Assembly (NCBI RefSeq): GCF_000003815.2
Contig: NC_049982.1
Location: 2,224,624 to 2,288,623 of the forward strand
Direction: 5' to 3'
Source of the DNA: Branchiostoma floridae
Taxonomy: Eukaryota > Chordata > Leptocardii > Amphioxiformes > Branchiostomatidae
Length of the DNA: 64,000 bases
The notes beneath the pieces are model-generated. The model was not told the origin of the DNA, made no database searches, and saw only the letters and a program-made list of their open reading frames with translations. A program made the position numbers and the translations under genes. Shown one piece after another: positions 31,278 to 43,408 of the stretch. Numbering within the stretch: the stretch's first letter is position 1; the number at the start of each line of letters is the position of its first letter.

Positions 31278-31620
31278 CTGCAGGGAAGGGACAAAGGCAA
31301 AGGTCAAGTTCAATGTTATGCACCAGGGACTTGTACGCATTGGGGGAGGGGGGCAGGGCCGCCATCTTCAACCCTCACTTTACCTGCAGGGAAGGGACAA
31401 AGGCAACGGTCAAGTTCAATGTTATATACCAGGGACTTGCATGCGTCAGGGGAGGGGGGGCAGGGCCGCCATCTTTAACCCTCACTCTACCTGCGGGAAG
31501 GCACAAGAGCAAAGGTCAAGTTCAAAATGCACTGGTACACCAAGGACTTGTACGCGTTGGGGGAGGGGGGCAGGGCCGCCATCTTCAACCCTCACTCTAC
31601 CTGCAGGGAAGGCACAAGGG
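31225..31620 (-). repeat. Exon-edge array I: BTB-ZF start-codon exon acceptor side, 4 copies
   Basis: The acceptor, 5' UTR, ATG and about 17 codons recur three more times upstream (starts near 31,385, 31,490 and 31,600) at ~110-bp period. Confidence 0.95.
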
Positions 31621-31869
31621 CAAAGGTCAAGTTGAATGTAAAATTGACTTAGCACTCCGATCCTACGTTTGCTTACTGAAAATCATTCCACGGATGGATT
31701 GATGTTATGTAAAGTTACTCTCTTTCACCACAGTAAAACTCCCTTCTCAGCATAGAGAACATTAGCCCATTTCAAAAAGCGTGAATCAGCACCCCCCCCC
31801 CTCCCCATATAAAAATAATAAATGCCTCAGCTTCCCTGCAAACTGCTATATCTTTCCAGCTCCTCCCCA

Positions 31870-32460
31870 GGAGACAGGTGAATAGGGAACCTCCCCTACC
31901 TGCCCCCTGGACTAATGAGTAAGTGAACCTCCCATCTGGCTGCTAGAGTCAATTACAGTGCACATCCCCCAGACAGGTGAGCAGTGAACATTCCCTGTCT
32001 ACACTCCTTTCCCATGTGGGTGAGTAGTGTCTCCCCTCCAGCTTCTGTAGACACAGCTATGGTGCACACCTCCCCTGCCTATACCCCCTACTCATGCCTG
32101 TGAGTAGTGGACCTCCCCTCCAGCTGCTGCAGACACATCTATAGTGTACCTGCCCCAGTGGTGTGAGCAGTGGACCTCCCCTGCCCACATCCCCTCCCCA
32201 TGCAGATTATTAATGACCCCCCCCCCTGCAGCTGCTGTAGACACAGCTGTTATATGCAGACAGTGAGACACCATTAATCGCCTGTCACACAACAGAGAGG
32301 CAACACCTGCACAACTGAGTGATGAACCTCCCCTGCCCACACCCCCTCCCCATGTAGGTGAGTAGTGACTCCCCCTGCAGCTGCTGTAGACACAGCTGTT
32401 ATTTGCAGACACCATTCATGGCTTGTCACACTTCACAGAAGCAACAGCTGCACAGGACAG
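31870..32460. repeat. Diverged minisatellite, ~60-120-bp unit
   Basis: Recurring blocks GAACCTCCCCTGCC, CAGCTGCTGTAGACACAGCT and GTGAGTAGTG. No exon match was found, so this is not classed as an exon-edge array. Confidence 0.8.
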
Positions 32461-33689
32461 GCCTGGACCTGACAAACACTGCCCACTACCTTAGCCAAGG
32501 TGCGGGGAAATATTCTCTTTCATTCAGGAAAAATTAAAAAGTAAAAGTAAAAAAAAAAAAGCTATTAAGTACCCAGATAAATGTCTTTCCTCCAAGTATG
32601 ATGTCTTTCCTGCTTTTCTAACCAACTATAAATTGCATTTCACTGATTCAATACAATACAGCCACCATTTGTATCTCATTATTCAAAGCAAAACAAAAAA
32701 ATCCTTCTGTTCCCATCAAATGTTCTGATTCACTCTCCTGATGTTTCAAAGGGAAAATATTGACACTGTAACTTTAGATTGTGTAGAGATAAAGCAAAAA
32801 AAAATCCTATACTGTCATTTCCAAGTAAAATTGACAAAAAACATATGCCCAAATTGGCACACTTTTGGTTGTTAATATAAAAATATGATATTTTCAAAAT
32901 GACATGAATCTCGTAGAAACGTATCATCATCTAAAAAAAAAGTATCCGATTTTATAGCTTTTAGAAATGGAAAGAAATTAAAAAGATCCCCTACCTCCCT
33001 GGAATGAACCAGATTTGGGACCAGATCATATGACTAAACCATCTGTTGCCTCCTGACATCTGTTGACATCTCAATACAAATGTATCTCAGGTTAGGCCAG
33101 ACTAAGTCAATTGGTTGTGTTACAGACTTTGTTTTCTTTCTCGTCAGATTTTAAATCAAAATATCTAGATCAGAGAAAACTTTAAACCTCTTTTATGTAA
33201 CAAAGTAATAGTACTTTTGATTAAATGATATGGATAAAAAAAACACTTTTCGTTTCAACAATTCTTTGAAGTCACGTTTCTTTCATTCTTATGGCCTTTC
33301 ATCTCATTTGCAAAATCCATTGATATTTACTAAAAGATTAACTAATGTGGCACCCACAGTGGCACCAAAATAAGGCCAAGTTTAGTATGGTGTAATGAAA
33401 AATAAAAGGTGGTATTCTTTCAACAATTATGTACAAAATAAGATTCCTTGTAGAATTACAAACTTTTTTTTTAAATTTTGGTGGTGTGTTATTTAATGTC
33501 CCCCTTTATTGTAAAAACAAAGCAAGGAGCAAAGACGTTGTGATATGAAAGAAAATACATCAAAATATTGGTTAAAGAATTTAACAAAATGCAGCAGAAA
33601 ACTTGAATCAAAGTACAAATGAATGTCAAATTAAAAATTAAAGTCTGCTTGCATCTAGAATTACTTCCATAAAAACAAGAAAGGGGTTC

Positions 33690-33756
33690 ACATAAAGTTT
33701 TGAATTGCATTTCATGCTATAGCCTATAGCATGAAATGCAATTCAAAACTTTATGT
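33690..33756. repeat. Perfect 33-bp-arm palindrome, 1-nt centre
   Basis: 33690-33722 and 33724-33756 are exact reverse complements (outer ACATAAAGTTTTG, inner GCTATAG). Confidence 0.97.
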
Positions 33757-33951
33757 TATAGTATAGGCTAATTGCAAGTATGAGTAGAGACATAGGAGAC
33801 ATTTGTGATCAAGGACATCATATAGAACTTTTATAATGTCCTTGTTGTTATACACTGATAGTGATGACCTGCGATAAACACTATTGTTTCGTCATTTACT
33901 ATTGTTTAGATACACTCAAGTACTAGTGTTGGACATATCTAGACATTTTGG

Positions 33952-34440
33952 GGTTTAACTGCTTTTATAAAAATCAGAAGACAGATTTCCCCACTTTTTC
34001 TACAATTCGTAGGTTCTTGTACACACTATTTAAGAATTGATATATTAACAAAATATCTAATTTTGATGTCGGAAAAACAGTTTCCCTTCCGTGCCCCTTG
34101 AAATCCTGATGTGTTGGATGTATCTATACTTTGTGGGTTTGACTTCTTTTTTGAAAGCATTTCTACAATTTATGGGTTCTAATGCAAAATAATAAAAGTT
34201 AATTTCAAAGTCAGAAAAACATTTTCCCTGCAATGCCCCCTTCCAGTCCTGATGGGTTTGACTTCTTTTTTTTTTAAATCAGAAGAAAAGGTCTGATTTC
34301 TCCACTTTTTTTACAATCTGTGGGTTCTTTTAAAAATACTAAAGAAACTTTTAGATTTAAATTCAAAAGTCAGAAAAGCAGTTTCCCTTCCATGCCCCCT
34401 TCCTTCCCAGTCCTGAAGAGTCCATCTGTGTTTGTCCCGC
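33952..34440. repeat. Three tandem ~150-bp units
   Basis: Each unit contains TTTGACTTCTTTT, TCTACAATTTATGGGTTCT and CAGTTTCCCTTCCATGCCCC with drift. Confidence 0.75.
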
Positions 34441-36969
34441 GGGTCCTTATGGCACACCTGCGGATGAGAGCCAACAGGCGGCCTTTCATGTGGAACAAAG
34501 GCCAGAAACACACCTGGAGCACTCAGGACAGGGACCGACTCAAACACTCCTTATCAAAACAAACCTGTCCTTATAACTGCCTTATCACGCATCCTGTTTA
34601 CTGAATCTACACAAGTTTTGAAACCAGCCACAACTTGGGTACATGTAACGTTTATCTGGTATTGTGGGGGATTCTTTACACTGTGGGTTTGTGTAAACAA
34701 ACTAATTACGCCTGCAGATAAGGTGCATGTTTGTGGAGGCTCCCTGTAGGCACACCTGCACCAGATTTAATTTCAGGAGGAATGCTCATTACGTACATGA
34801 AAGGGCCTCTAAATAACATTTCAGGATTTCTGTTAGTGGGATGGGGACAAATCACTATATAAATGTTTTATTTTTAGCAGTATTTTCCACTCTCGTTGGA
34901 GAGCGGTTGGTTCAACTGATTTATAGCAAAAATCAAGCCAAAGGAAAATTATTTTGACAATAATTATGCTCACCTACATGTTTCCTTTACATACCAGGAA
35001 GTATAACTAAAATAACCAAGTGTTGCTTTTGAAGCATTTTCTCTCCCTCAATCTCTAGACGATAAATTGGTCCTAGAACATTTTCTTGTATGACAAATAT
35101 GCGTTGGACAACACTGAAAATGAGACTAAATTTCATATCCATTGAAAACTTTAAAAAAAGTTCTGGCATCAAAAAGCAATTATAAAAAATGCTGGCTTGA
35201 AACAATTGACCTATTTATGGGCATTGGTAATAAATAAGAGCAAGAAGAAAAAAAAGTTGCTAATGCTATATAGTGATATTTGACTTGGGTCCAAATGCTA
35301 AATTTGTGTAAGTGATATTGTCAAGACTGAATGATAAATATCTCATATGTCAGATTTTCCCTGTCTACAAGCAGATACATTGTTTTCTCCATGTTCTTGC
35401 AATATTTAGCATTATTCTCTAGCATTGCACTTTAAACAGTATCACTTCTTCCTACATAAAACACAGACACAAAACACATCGTAAGAATGAGTGAAACCCT
35501 TGTGTCTGCTTGGAGATCAGGTTGCACCCTGTAATGGTTGTTAGTGATTCCCCCCTGCTGTCTGTGGTGCCAGCTGGTTATAATCAGCTCCAGTCCTGAC
35601 CTGAATTCCTCACAAATCAAATCAACCAGCAGCCAGACTCCATACCAAACAAGCTTCCAACATTTGCTTCATACCTCCGTAAGATTTCTACAATTTGTTG
35701 AGAATTCCAACTTTGACCAAATTCAACAACATGAAAATCAAATGTTCCAAAATTTTTGTGGCAGTTAATATAATTTATGATAGAAATATAGCCTGAAGAC
35801 AAAGCTTCCTAACATTGCCACCATAGCTGTACAAATTCTACATAACAAATAAGGACCAGAAATATTTCGTCTCATAATTCCAGATTTGACTTAAGTTCAA
35901 AATTTAAGACCACATAAATTCATGAAATGAACCAGGACTTCAAAGACAAGAATTTTAATAGACAGAAAGAAAGAACCTGGACTTTGGAGACACTCATTGA
36001 AATAAGAAAAAAGCTTCCTAACACTGGCATTAAAGCTGTGTTTATTATAATTTAACAACACAATTTGAATGGTTGGATCCACTAGGGAATTGCAACATGT
36101 AGTTTTCTGCATGTGTCTGCATTCTTTATGATTCCAAACCACAGTTGACAAAATGGTAATTAACTTAAGAGCACATCAAATGGAATGAACCAAAATGCAG
36201 ACACTCTGAAATGTACATTCCCATCATGGTTATATTTAGTCTTACAACTGGCATTCATGCATGTTATAGGATTTGAAATTACAGCAATTACCCTAACCAA
36301 ACTACATGTATTCCAATATGTTTTGAACTCCAGTAGTAAAATGTTTTCTATTTTATCTTTGCATTCATTAAAGACTTGGAAAAGTCTCATTGAAAAAAAA
36401 AAAAGTCGTTATATTTCGAGTTCCGACGAATTTTTTAATAATATGGACCACCCTTTTTCTACAGTGAACGGTCCCTTCGCGTTAAAAGTCACACGGCGAA
36501 ATCAGTATTTTGGTTTCAGCATACGAACAGAAATAAAGTCGCGTAAACAACGATGGAAATAGCCAACAAGGGAAAAGCGACAGGAGAGCAAATCCTTTGA
36601 AAAATGATTTGAGAAACTGCGTGAATGAAATGAATTTCTTCACCGCTTCATTGGAATTAGCTCAGGCGTTTTCAAATCCCGCAAAATTTGGGGAGACCCT
36701 AGACAAGTTTCGAATCTTCCGCGGAAAGAGCCAAAATGTCATAAAATGCCGCATTTCAGAAAACTGTCACCTGAACACCTTCCGCACATAGCGTGTACAG
36801 GGGAAAGAATGGAAAACACAGAAAATAGAAACCCCCGCTATCCGCATGCCACCCTGCCCGGGCCCCTGGCAGGCCGTATAAACATCTGACAGAAATCCGC
36901 GCATTTTTGTCGTCTGCTACCCGTCAAAACCTCGCATCGCAACCCGCAAAACTACCTCTAACTTCTCAC

Positions 36970-37050
36970 CTTGCTCTGTGCTCTAGCTTCGGACGTTTTC
37001 CCGGTGAAAACTGAGGGAAAATTGGCTATTTTGGGGTCCCAGGAATCGTC
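36970..37050 (-). other. Probable 5' untranslated exon of the BTB-ZF gene
   Basis: On the minus strand a GC-richer segment ends GAGCACAGAGCAAG followed by the strong donor GTGAGAAGT at 36969. The 5' limit is a guess. It would splice to the acceptor at 31278. Confidence 0.5.
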
Positions 37051-37357
37051 GGCAGGCGCCCAGATGACTGTGGGCGGCAGCTGTTACAGCTGTGCAGCTG
37101 TGCCACATGTAAATTAGCAGGTCAGAGGTCACGGACATTTAAACAACGCTCGTGCCCAGGATTTAAGGGCAGTCACGTGATGTACACAGTCAGAGTGGTA
37201 CATATCGACTAAAAACCTATCCTTAGAACACGAAAATACACATTTCTGCTATATAGCATAATTTTGGTACCGCAAACGAACAGTGGTCTCTTTATATCAC
37301 TGTGAGCGGATATTATTGAATTTAGGATCGAATGTACCCTGGGTTCGAGAATCCAGC
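37050..37357. promoter_or_regulatory. Shared divergent promoter of BTB-ZF (-) and ZNHIT3 (+)
   Basis: About 300 bases lie between the two first exons. Three CAGCTG E-boxes cluster at about 37,078-37,101 and one palindromic CACGTG sits at 37,174-37,179. No TATA box is obvious. Confidence 0.45.
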
Positions 37358-37375
37358 ATGGCGCCCGAAACAAAC
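37358..37375 (+). CDS. ZNHIT3: ZNHIT3 exon 1: MAPETN
   Basis: ATG in context AGCATGG followed by six codons and the donor GTGAGT. It joins exon 2 in phase 0 to give [16 protein letters not shown]. Small, so less certain than the rest. Confidence 0.72.
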
Positions 37376-40300
37376 GTGAGTGGATTTTTGATGTCGCGAA
37401 ATTCTGATTTATTTTGGCCGATTTTACGCCCATAGCTACACATAATCAGTGAAATAGCGTTGTTGGTCTGTAGGTGAAGGCCTGTGAGGTTTCAAGTTTG
37501 TGCTATTGTGTTTGATGTGCACATAAAATACAAAAACGTTTGCGCAAATTCTGTGCGCTACAAGTGGACTAGTGAGACACGTGCTGTATAGTCATATTAA
37601 GTCTATGTATGACTCATAGCATGCCCGTTCCGAAAACTGTGGAGTTTGGTCGGAAATTATGATATCCTGGATGAAAGACTAGTTCTATGACATAACACAG
37701 GACTGCTTCCAGGCTCCAAGTCCAACATGCCACCCCACACTCTCCACCCCCACCCCGCTCCCTTCGACCAGAAAACTTTAACCACAGCCACCACCCCCAC
37801 CCAGGCTCTCAGAGATATTATTAGACAGAACCGCAGAAACAGTATGAACTCATGGGGACCTTGTAAAACTTCCCGTGGGAGCATGCTGAGCAGAGGAGCA
37901 GGTCCTGTAAACATTCTACCATCCAAGCTAAAACGTTGTTGGCTTGTACTTGTAATATGGTCTAGTGTTAAGGGTTAGACGCTCTCACTGCCAAGGCCCT
38001 GGGCTTTGATTCCTGGTGTGAGATCCCACGTAAGAAGCAAGTAGAAACTCGGGTCCCGGGATTCAAACCCAATGCCGCTAAACACTACGCCAAAAGGGTC
38101 AGACCCCATCGGCATATCAGTTTGGCGGCCCTTGAATCCCACTCTTACAGTTGTTGGAGGTTATGAGCTTATGATTGTTGTTCTGACTTACCAGCAAACT
38201 AGCCTGGAATCCAGCCGTATTGTGCTTTGGTCGCTCCCCTGAGGTACGTTTCCTGCCAATACGACTGGCATTCGTTAGTATTCGAACGATCGGCATTTAA
38301 ATATTCGCAGATTTTATCTGCGAGATTTCTGATTGGCTGTTAGCTCCAAGTTTACAGTTTGTAATCGAACGGAACACTACTTCTATCTTTCCCGCGAACT
38401 TTTCAGTATCACAACAACAGATCACGTGAGAAATAGCGCCTCGCGATTGGTGTTCTTCTCTCAGGGGTCATCCAATCAGCAAAGAGAAACAAATATGAAT
38501 ATTCATGAGTCTCCTCATTAGTGACGTAAGGGCCAATCGTTCCAATCGTAACGAATGCCAGACGTGTTCGCACAGGAAGCAGAGCGACCAAAGCACAACA
38601 CGGCTGGATTCCAGGCTACCAGCAAACCACTTGGTTAGTCTTCAACTGTGACCTGTCTGACTCAACTTACAGCAAGTTCTTCCATATTTTGAAGTTATTC
38701 TATTGACATCATTTTCATGGAAAACGAATTATTTAAATTTTTTTTTTGCTGTTTTATAGTTACAACTTACATATATTGATTTACACAAAGCGACCCTGGT
38801 CCAAGCTGTACCCAAGCACAGACTCTGCCTTCACTACATCATGTGTTTCTCCACCTGACCCAGGTCGTCACCATGGTACCCTGTGAAGTCTGTTCCGAGC
38901 AGCCGCCCAAGTACAGGTGCCCCAGGTGTGAGGTCAGGTACTGCTCTCTCACCTGCTTCAAACAGCACAAGTTGAACACCTGTGGGGAGAGGGAGAAATT
39001 TGTACAGGAGCAGAGGAGAAAACAACAGGTGAGAATGGTACAAGACAGGTGAGAACAATACAGGTGTGGTGAGAATGATACAGTTGTGAGGTCCGGTACT
39101 GCTCTCTCACCTGCTTCAAACAGCACAAGGTGAACACCTGTGGGGAGAGGGGGAAACTTGTACAGGAGAGGAGGAGAAAACAACAGGTGAGAAAACAACA
39201 GGTGAGAACAATACAGGACAGGTGAGAATGATACAGGTGTGAGGTCAGGTACTGCTCTCTCACCTGCTTCAAACAGCACAAGCTGAACACCTGTGGGGAG
39301 AGGGGGAAACTTGTACAGGAGCAGAGGAGAAGGACACAACAGGTGAGAACAATACAGGACAGGTGAGAATGATACAGGTGTGAGGTCAGGTACTGCTCTC
39401 TCACCTGCTTCAAACAGCACAAGGTGAACACCTGTGGGGAGAGGGGGAAACTTGTACAGGAGAGGAGAACACAACAGGTGAGAACAATACAGGTGTGACG
39501 TCAGGTACTGTTATCTACTTCAACTTCAAGTACGGAAACACGGCCAATGGAAAGTTACACAATACCAACAAAAGACACAGGGAAAAGATACTTTTTAGAA
39601 GGCTTTTCTTAAGAGGGAAACAAGGGCACTACCCCTCTTGTGCTACCATGTGGGGGGAGGGGGTACGGGGAAGATTCTCTTACAAGCATACAATTCTGAT
39701 TGACAAAGGATGCTACTAGGTCACATGTGGCCACAATCTTCAACAGAAGTTTTGCCTGTCAAGAAGTTAGGATGCCCCATTATTACCAAAAATTCTTTAA
39801 AACCCAACACAATACAAAGAGGCGAAACACCTTTTCCCCGCTTGGTTGTCCGCTCCCTCTCAATTTTCCCAATGAATTTATTTTTCTAGAAAATCCCCTT
39901 ATTAAAGATTGGATCATATGCATGTGAAAAAAGCCTATACATCTCACTACTTGCAGTCACAAAAACACCACTCACCGTGTTTGTACATTTTCAAAGTTGG
40001 TTGTTTGTGTCTTTCTATGCAGTGTGAGGCAGCTGCAGCTACAGTACAGGAGGAGGAGAATGCTGTTTCCATGGAGATGTGGGATGATGGGATGGATGAG
40101 GGAGATGAGGAGGACCGGGTACCGCTGGACAGACTACAGAAACTCAGGGACTCAGGTGATCATGTCAAGGCTGCTATGTAACTCCTTAATGGGAGTGTTC
40201 CTTTTCTAGATATACTGTACGCTTTTCTTACTGTTATTTTTCTCCATATTGCATACTGTGCATCCAAAGCAGTAGAAGATGAAACATGATGGTGTGCGAT

Positions 40301-40625
40301 TTATTTTTGTTATAAATGTTTGGCAAATGCAAAGTTACAAGCATTTAGCCACAAAGATAATGATGTGCTGGTATTTTCTTCATCTCTGTGAGTATAAAAG
40401 TACAGCAATCCTCACTCCTGTGTCTATTCCCATACCCACCCTACAGAGGAGCTACAGGACCTGCTGTGTAACCCCCACTTGCAGCGGATGATTCGAGAAG
40501 TGGACTCTTCCGATGACCCCGAGGTCACCATGCAGAGGGCCATGCAGGAGCCCATATTTGTGGAGTTTGCAGACCAGTGTCTGAGAGTGGTGGAACCCCA
40601 GCCCAATGGAACAGAACAGGGTTAG
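37358..40625 (+). CDS. ZNHIT3: ZNHIT3 homologue (zf-HIT protein), 4 exons, complete
   Basis: Exons 37358-37375, 38864-39028, 40023-40155 and 40447-40625 join to 164 residues, against about 155 in human ZNHIT3. The zf-HIT domain fills residues ~10-45 with CEVC, YRCPRC, YCSLTCF, HK and a last C as zinc ligands. The C-terminal half has the acidic [17 protein letters not shown] segment, [12 protein letters not shown] and [14 protein letters not shown], which match the NUFIP1-binding end of the family. By family knowledge it helps assemble box C/D snoRNPs in the nucleus. Exon 1 gives only MAPETN; without it the in-frame ATG at 38873 would start at MVPCEVC, so either start keeps the domain. The BTB-ZF gene lies head to head with it. 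Confidence 0.94.
37925..38110. mobile_element. tRNA-like SINE fragments, head to head
   Basis: The plus-strand half reads TGGTCTAGTGTTAAGGGTTA, like a tRNA 5' end. The minus-strand half holds GGGTTTGAATCCC, a good B box. It may be two SINEs or one rearranged copy. Confidence 0.5.
38200..38618. mobile_element. MITE with ~40-bp TIRs and 9-bp target duplication (TAGCCTGG family)
   Basis: Begins TAGCCTGGAATCCAGCCGTA and ends with its inverse. Flanks are CCAGCAAAC at 38191-38199 and 38619-38627. It lies in ZNHIT3 intron 1. Confidence 0.92.
38864..39028 (+). CDS. ZNHIT3: ZNHIT3 exon 2: zf-HIT domain
   Basis: Acceptor CTGACCCAG, donor GTGAGA. Holds all visible zinc ligands of the domain and ends RRKQQ. 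Confidence 0.96.
38925..39490 (+). repeat. Exon-edge array J: ZNHIT3 exon 2 donor side, 4 copies
   Basis: About 100 bases of exon 2, from GTGAGGTCAGGTACTGC through CAACAG and its donor, recur near 39,085-39,190, 39,238-39,345 and 39,378-39,482. Spacers are GTGAGAACAATACAG-type sequence. Confidence 0.95.
40023..40155 (+). CDS. ZNHIT3: ZNHIT3 exon 3: acidic linker
   Basis: Acceptor TCTATGCAG, donor GTGATC. Encodes [20 protein letters not shown] then [20 protein letters not shown]. Confidence 0.94.
40447..40625 (+). CDS. ZNHIT3: ZNHIT3 exon 4: C-terminal domain and stop
   Basis: Acceptor ACCCTACAG. Encodes [20 protein letters not shown] through VFVE-like [16 protein letters not shown] to TAG at 40623-40625. 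Confidence 0.96.
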
Positions 40626-42066
40626 AGGTCAGGAGGGCAAAGGTCAGAGGTTGCTGACCAAAATAAGGCCATCAGAGATGGCAGACTTCACCCCCATAAC
40701 CACATGCTTTGCAACCCTTTCTGTCCCACAGACAAAAAATGGAAGCACTGAAAATATATAGGACAATACATCAAAAATTATACAGGCTTTTCAGTGAACT
40801 TGCAGGATAACAGCATGCGTATGTGAAACACATGAAGATGCTTTTGCTTGATCCATTTAAAAATTAATTTTTGATGTCAATGAAAAACCTGTATATTGGG
40901 AATCACAGAAGTACAGACAAACGCACAGATAGACATTCAAGACAGAATCTAGTCAGCCCTGTAAGGCATGATGTTTATTGGTTCTTGTTTGTTTCTGTAC
41001 ATAATTCAGTTTAGTCAAGACATAACCTAGAGTTATATAGTAGATACTTCAGGTAACATTTTATTATATATATACATCTAAGTGCTGTTGAAGAGTTTTA
41101 GACAAGACATACTTAGGCTAGTACAGAGTTATACAGTGGAGCTATACGGTAAATACTAAAATACAGGTAATTCTATCTCTAATACCTGCCAAAGTGGTGT
41201 CTCCTATATACATATACATGACAGCTTGAGCACACTCTGTGAATATTACAACATTGTTTGCATCATAGTTGCATTACAGTCACAATCCACACTGGACTAT
41301 AACAAAGTTAGTTGCTATGTTGGCTCAACTTTTTTACATTTTCATGAGAAGTGTAACCATCACCAACAAGCCACTTGTGAGTAAAGCAGTGGAGGAAATA
41401 AACACATTCAAGGCTGGACCATAACAAAGTAAGTCACTATGTCCTCCCCATTAAATCTGTATAAACAGTTCATGTTAACATCATTATGTTTTCTATTACA
41501 GTAACTGTAGGTCTGTAACCACCACCTTTAACTTTTGGACATGATATTTAGTATTAGTAAAAAAAAAAGATATGTAGTTACTCCAATTTTCTTCAATCAA
41601 TGACTGTTTTGTAAAGGTGAGGTACATACCTCCCAAATTTTCTAAAGATATGTATCATTTTGGACCATACAGGGTTCACGGGGCAGTATATCTGTAAGTC
41701 ATTGTCACCTTTCTTTTGTTTACTCTCAAGTATCAAGCCATTCAGATTCTCCCCCATTGTTTGTACACTTTCATCCTGATCCATTTTCTGACATTGTGTT
41801 TCCATAGCATTTCTAACTTGGTAAACAGTCTACCATGGACTGGCTAGGCTGGCCTTGGTGCTGACCAGGTTTCCACTGTTGGGGTAATCTTTCACACACG
41901 GTAGGAGTTAAACACAGTAGATATTAAATTGGTCATCCACGGGATCTTACCAAAAGTCCCACTGCTTATAACATCTACCAGTTGCTTGATAAGATTATCC
42001 CTTTGTAAGAAAGATTCTCCTCCCCAGAGGCAAGCCTGGCCAATCTACAGCGGACTGTATACCAGG

Positions 42067-42403
42067 CAAGGTTGTAGCTAGCACCTGTCCTTCAGTCCTT
42101 TGAAGGAATTTTGCAGCTGGGGACTGAAAAAAGTTTTCCCCATTCTGTCCCCTGGGACAGGCAAAAATTGATATGTAAAGATATAAAAAAAACTGAAACC
42201 AATGTGTTCTTCACCAAAACAGACCTGAAATTTGCACCTCAAAATGCAGGAAATAGTGCTTCAGAGGGTCTTGATTAAAAAAATTCTGGGACCCGTACCC
42301 CCTAGACATGACGTGCAACATCACGCCATGCCTTCGTTGCTCAATGGGGTTCCCATTCAAAATCAAGGGGACTGAAAATGATTTCAGGTTGGCTACAACC
42401 CTG
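42067..42403. mobile_element. hAT-like MITE, relative of 28,263-28,510
   Basis: Ends CAAGGTTGTAGCTAGC and GGTTGGCTACAACCCTG. Flanking octamers ATACCAGG and ATGCCAAG agree at six of eight bases, fitting an aged 8-bp duplication. Confidence 0.7.
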
Positions 42404-42957
42404 ATGCCAAGTTATAAAATTTCTGGCACCTGAAGAGATATATATATACATCAATTAGTTTCAATAGGTAAATCTTTTTGTGTACACCAAATACTCCTGG
42501 TGCTACTATATTATACAATATTTTTTCAGAGGAGGTAATTTGTATGGAAGCATTCAGCTATCTATACAAATAATTTGACACTATATAGATTCACGGGGAA
42601 GTAATTGTACATAGTTACAGAGATGACATCGTTAATTGTAAATTTCTTGTGTAAGTATAAATAAATCATTTAGTGTACTACAACAAAATACCCTTTCAGT
42701 CACAAAATACCTTTCTAGTCTTTTGTAGTAATGTTAGCCATTGGTTCAGAAAATACATGTCAAAAGTCTTGGATTGTTAATGCTGATCTCAAAGCTCAGA
42801 TTTACAATGTGTCATCCAGAATTCCATGCTGTAGAATTTGGACCCTTCAATGGCCAGCAAGTTTCTTGACTTTGGGGATTTTTTAAAAAGTCTTAACAAG
42901 AAAATAATGGATTTTATAGGTGCAGCCATATTGTTCCCTTTTTCAATTTACCATGTA

Positions 42958-43136
42958 CAGTAGAAGCCGCTTAATCGCACAACCTATTTGCCAGTGCATT
43001 TCGTGCAATTATCGAGCTGGTGCAATAATGGGAAGTTATCTAGCTGGACCGCACCAGTTTGGGATTTTGGGATTCCGTGCAGTCAGTTAAGAGAAGTGTG
43101 CGTTAATCCGTTGTGCAATTATCTGACTTCTACTGT
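42958..43136. mobile_element. pogo/Tigger-like MITE with TA duplication
   Basis: Ends CAGTAGAAGCCG and its inverse (TGACTTCTACTG), bounded by TA on both sides; 179 bp. Confidence 0.8.
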
Positions 43137-43408
43137 ATTATGTCTCCAGCTCTGTATATGCCATATCCAATGGACATTAGCTTAACTGTTCATTGAGTCC
43201 ACTTGATATAATTACTCTTTTCAATAATAGCCCAACATTTGATAACTCATATGAATTTTCAACAACCTGAGGGATGTTTGGCACACTTCAATATCTGTGT
43301 CATCACTGGCTGGAAAATATTTATATTCTTCATTTCTCTATTCTTGCAACAAAATATCACATTACCTCATGATGGACCTCCATTTCTCTTGTGATCATGT
43401 AGTTAGTA

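Larger units (their letters stand above)
32461..36900. other. Long AT-rich intron between the BTB-ZF 5' UTR exon and exon 1
   Basis: No coding signal is visible. It holds a perfect palindrome (33,690), a short inverted pair (33,811-33,845) and a three-unit tandem repeat (33,952-34,440). Confidence 0.6.

Noticed and set aside
38843-39474. 211-residue minus-strand frame opposite ZNHIT3
   Set aside because: Antisense of array J; the sense strand has the zinc-finger domain.
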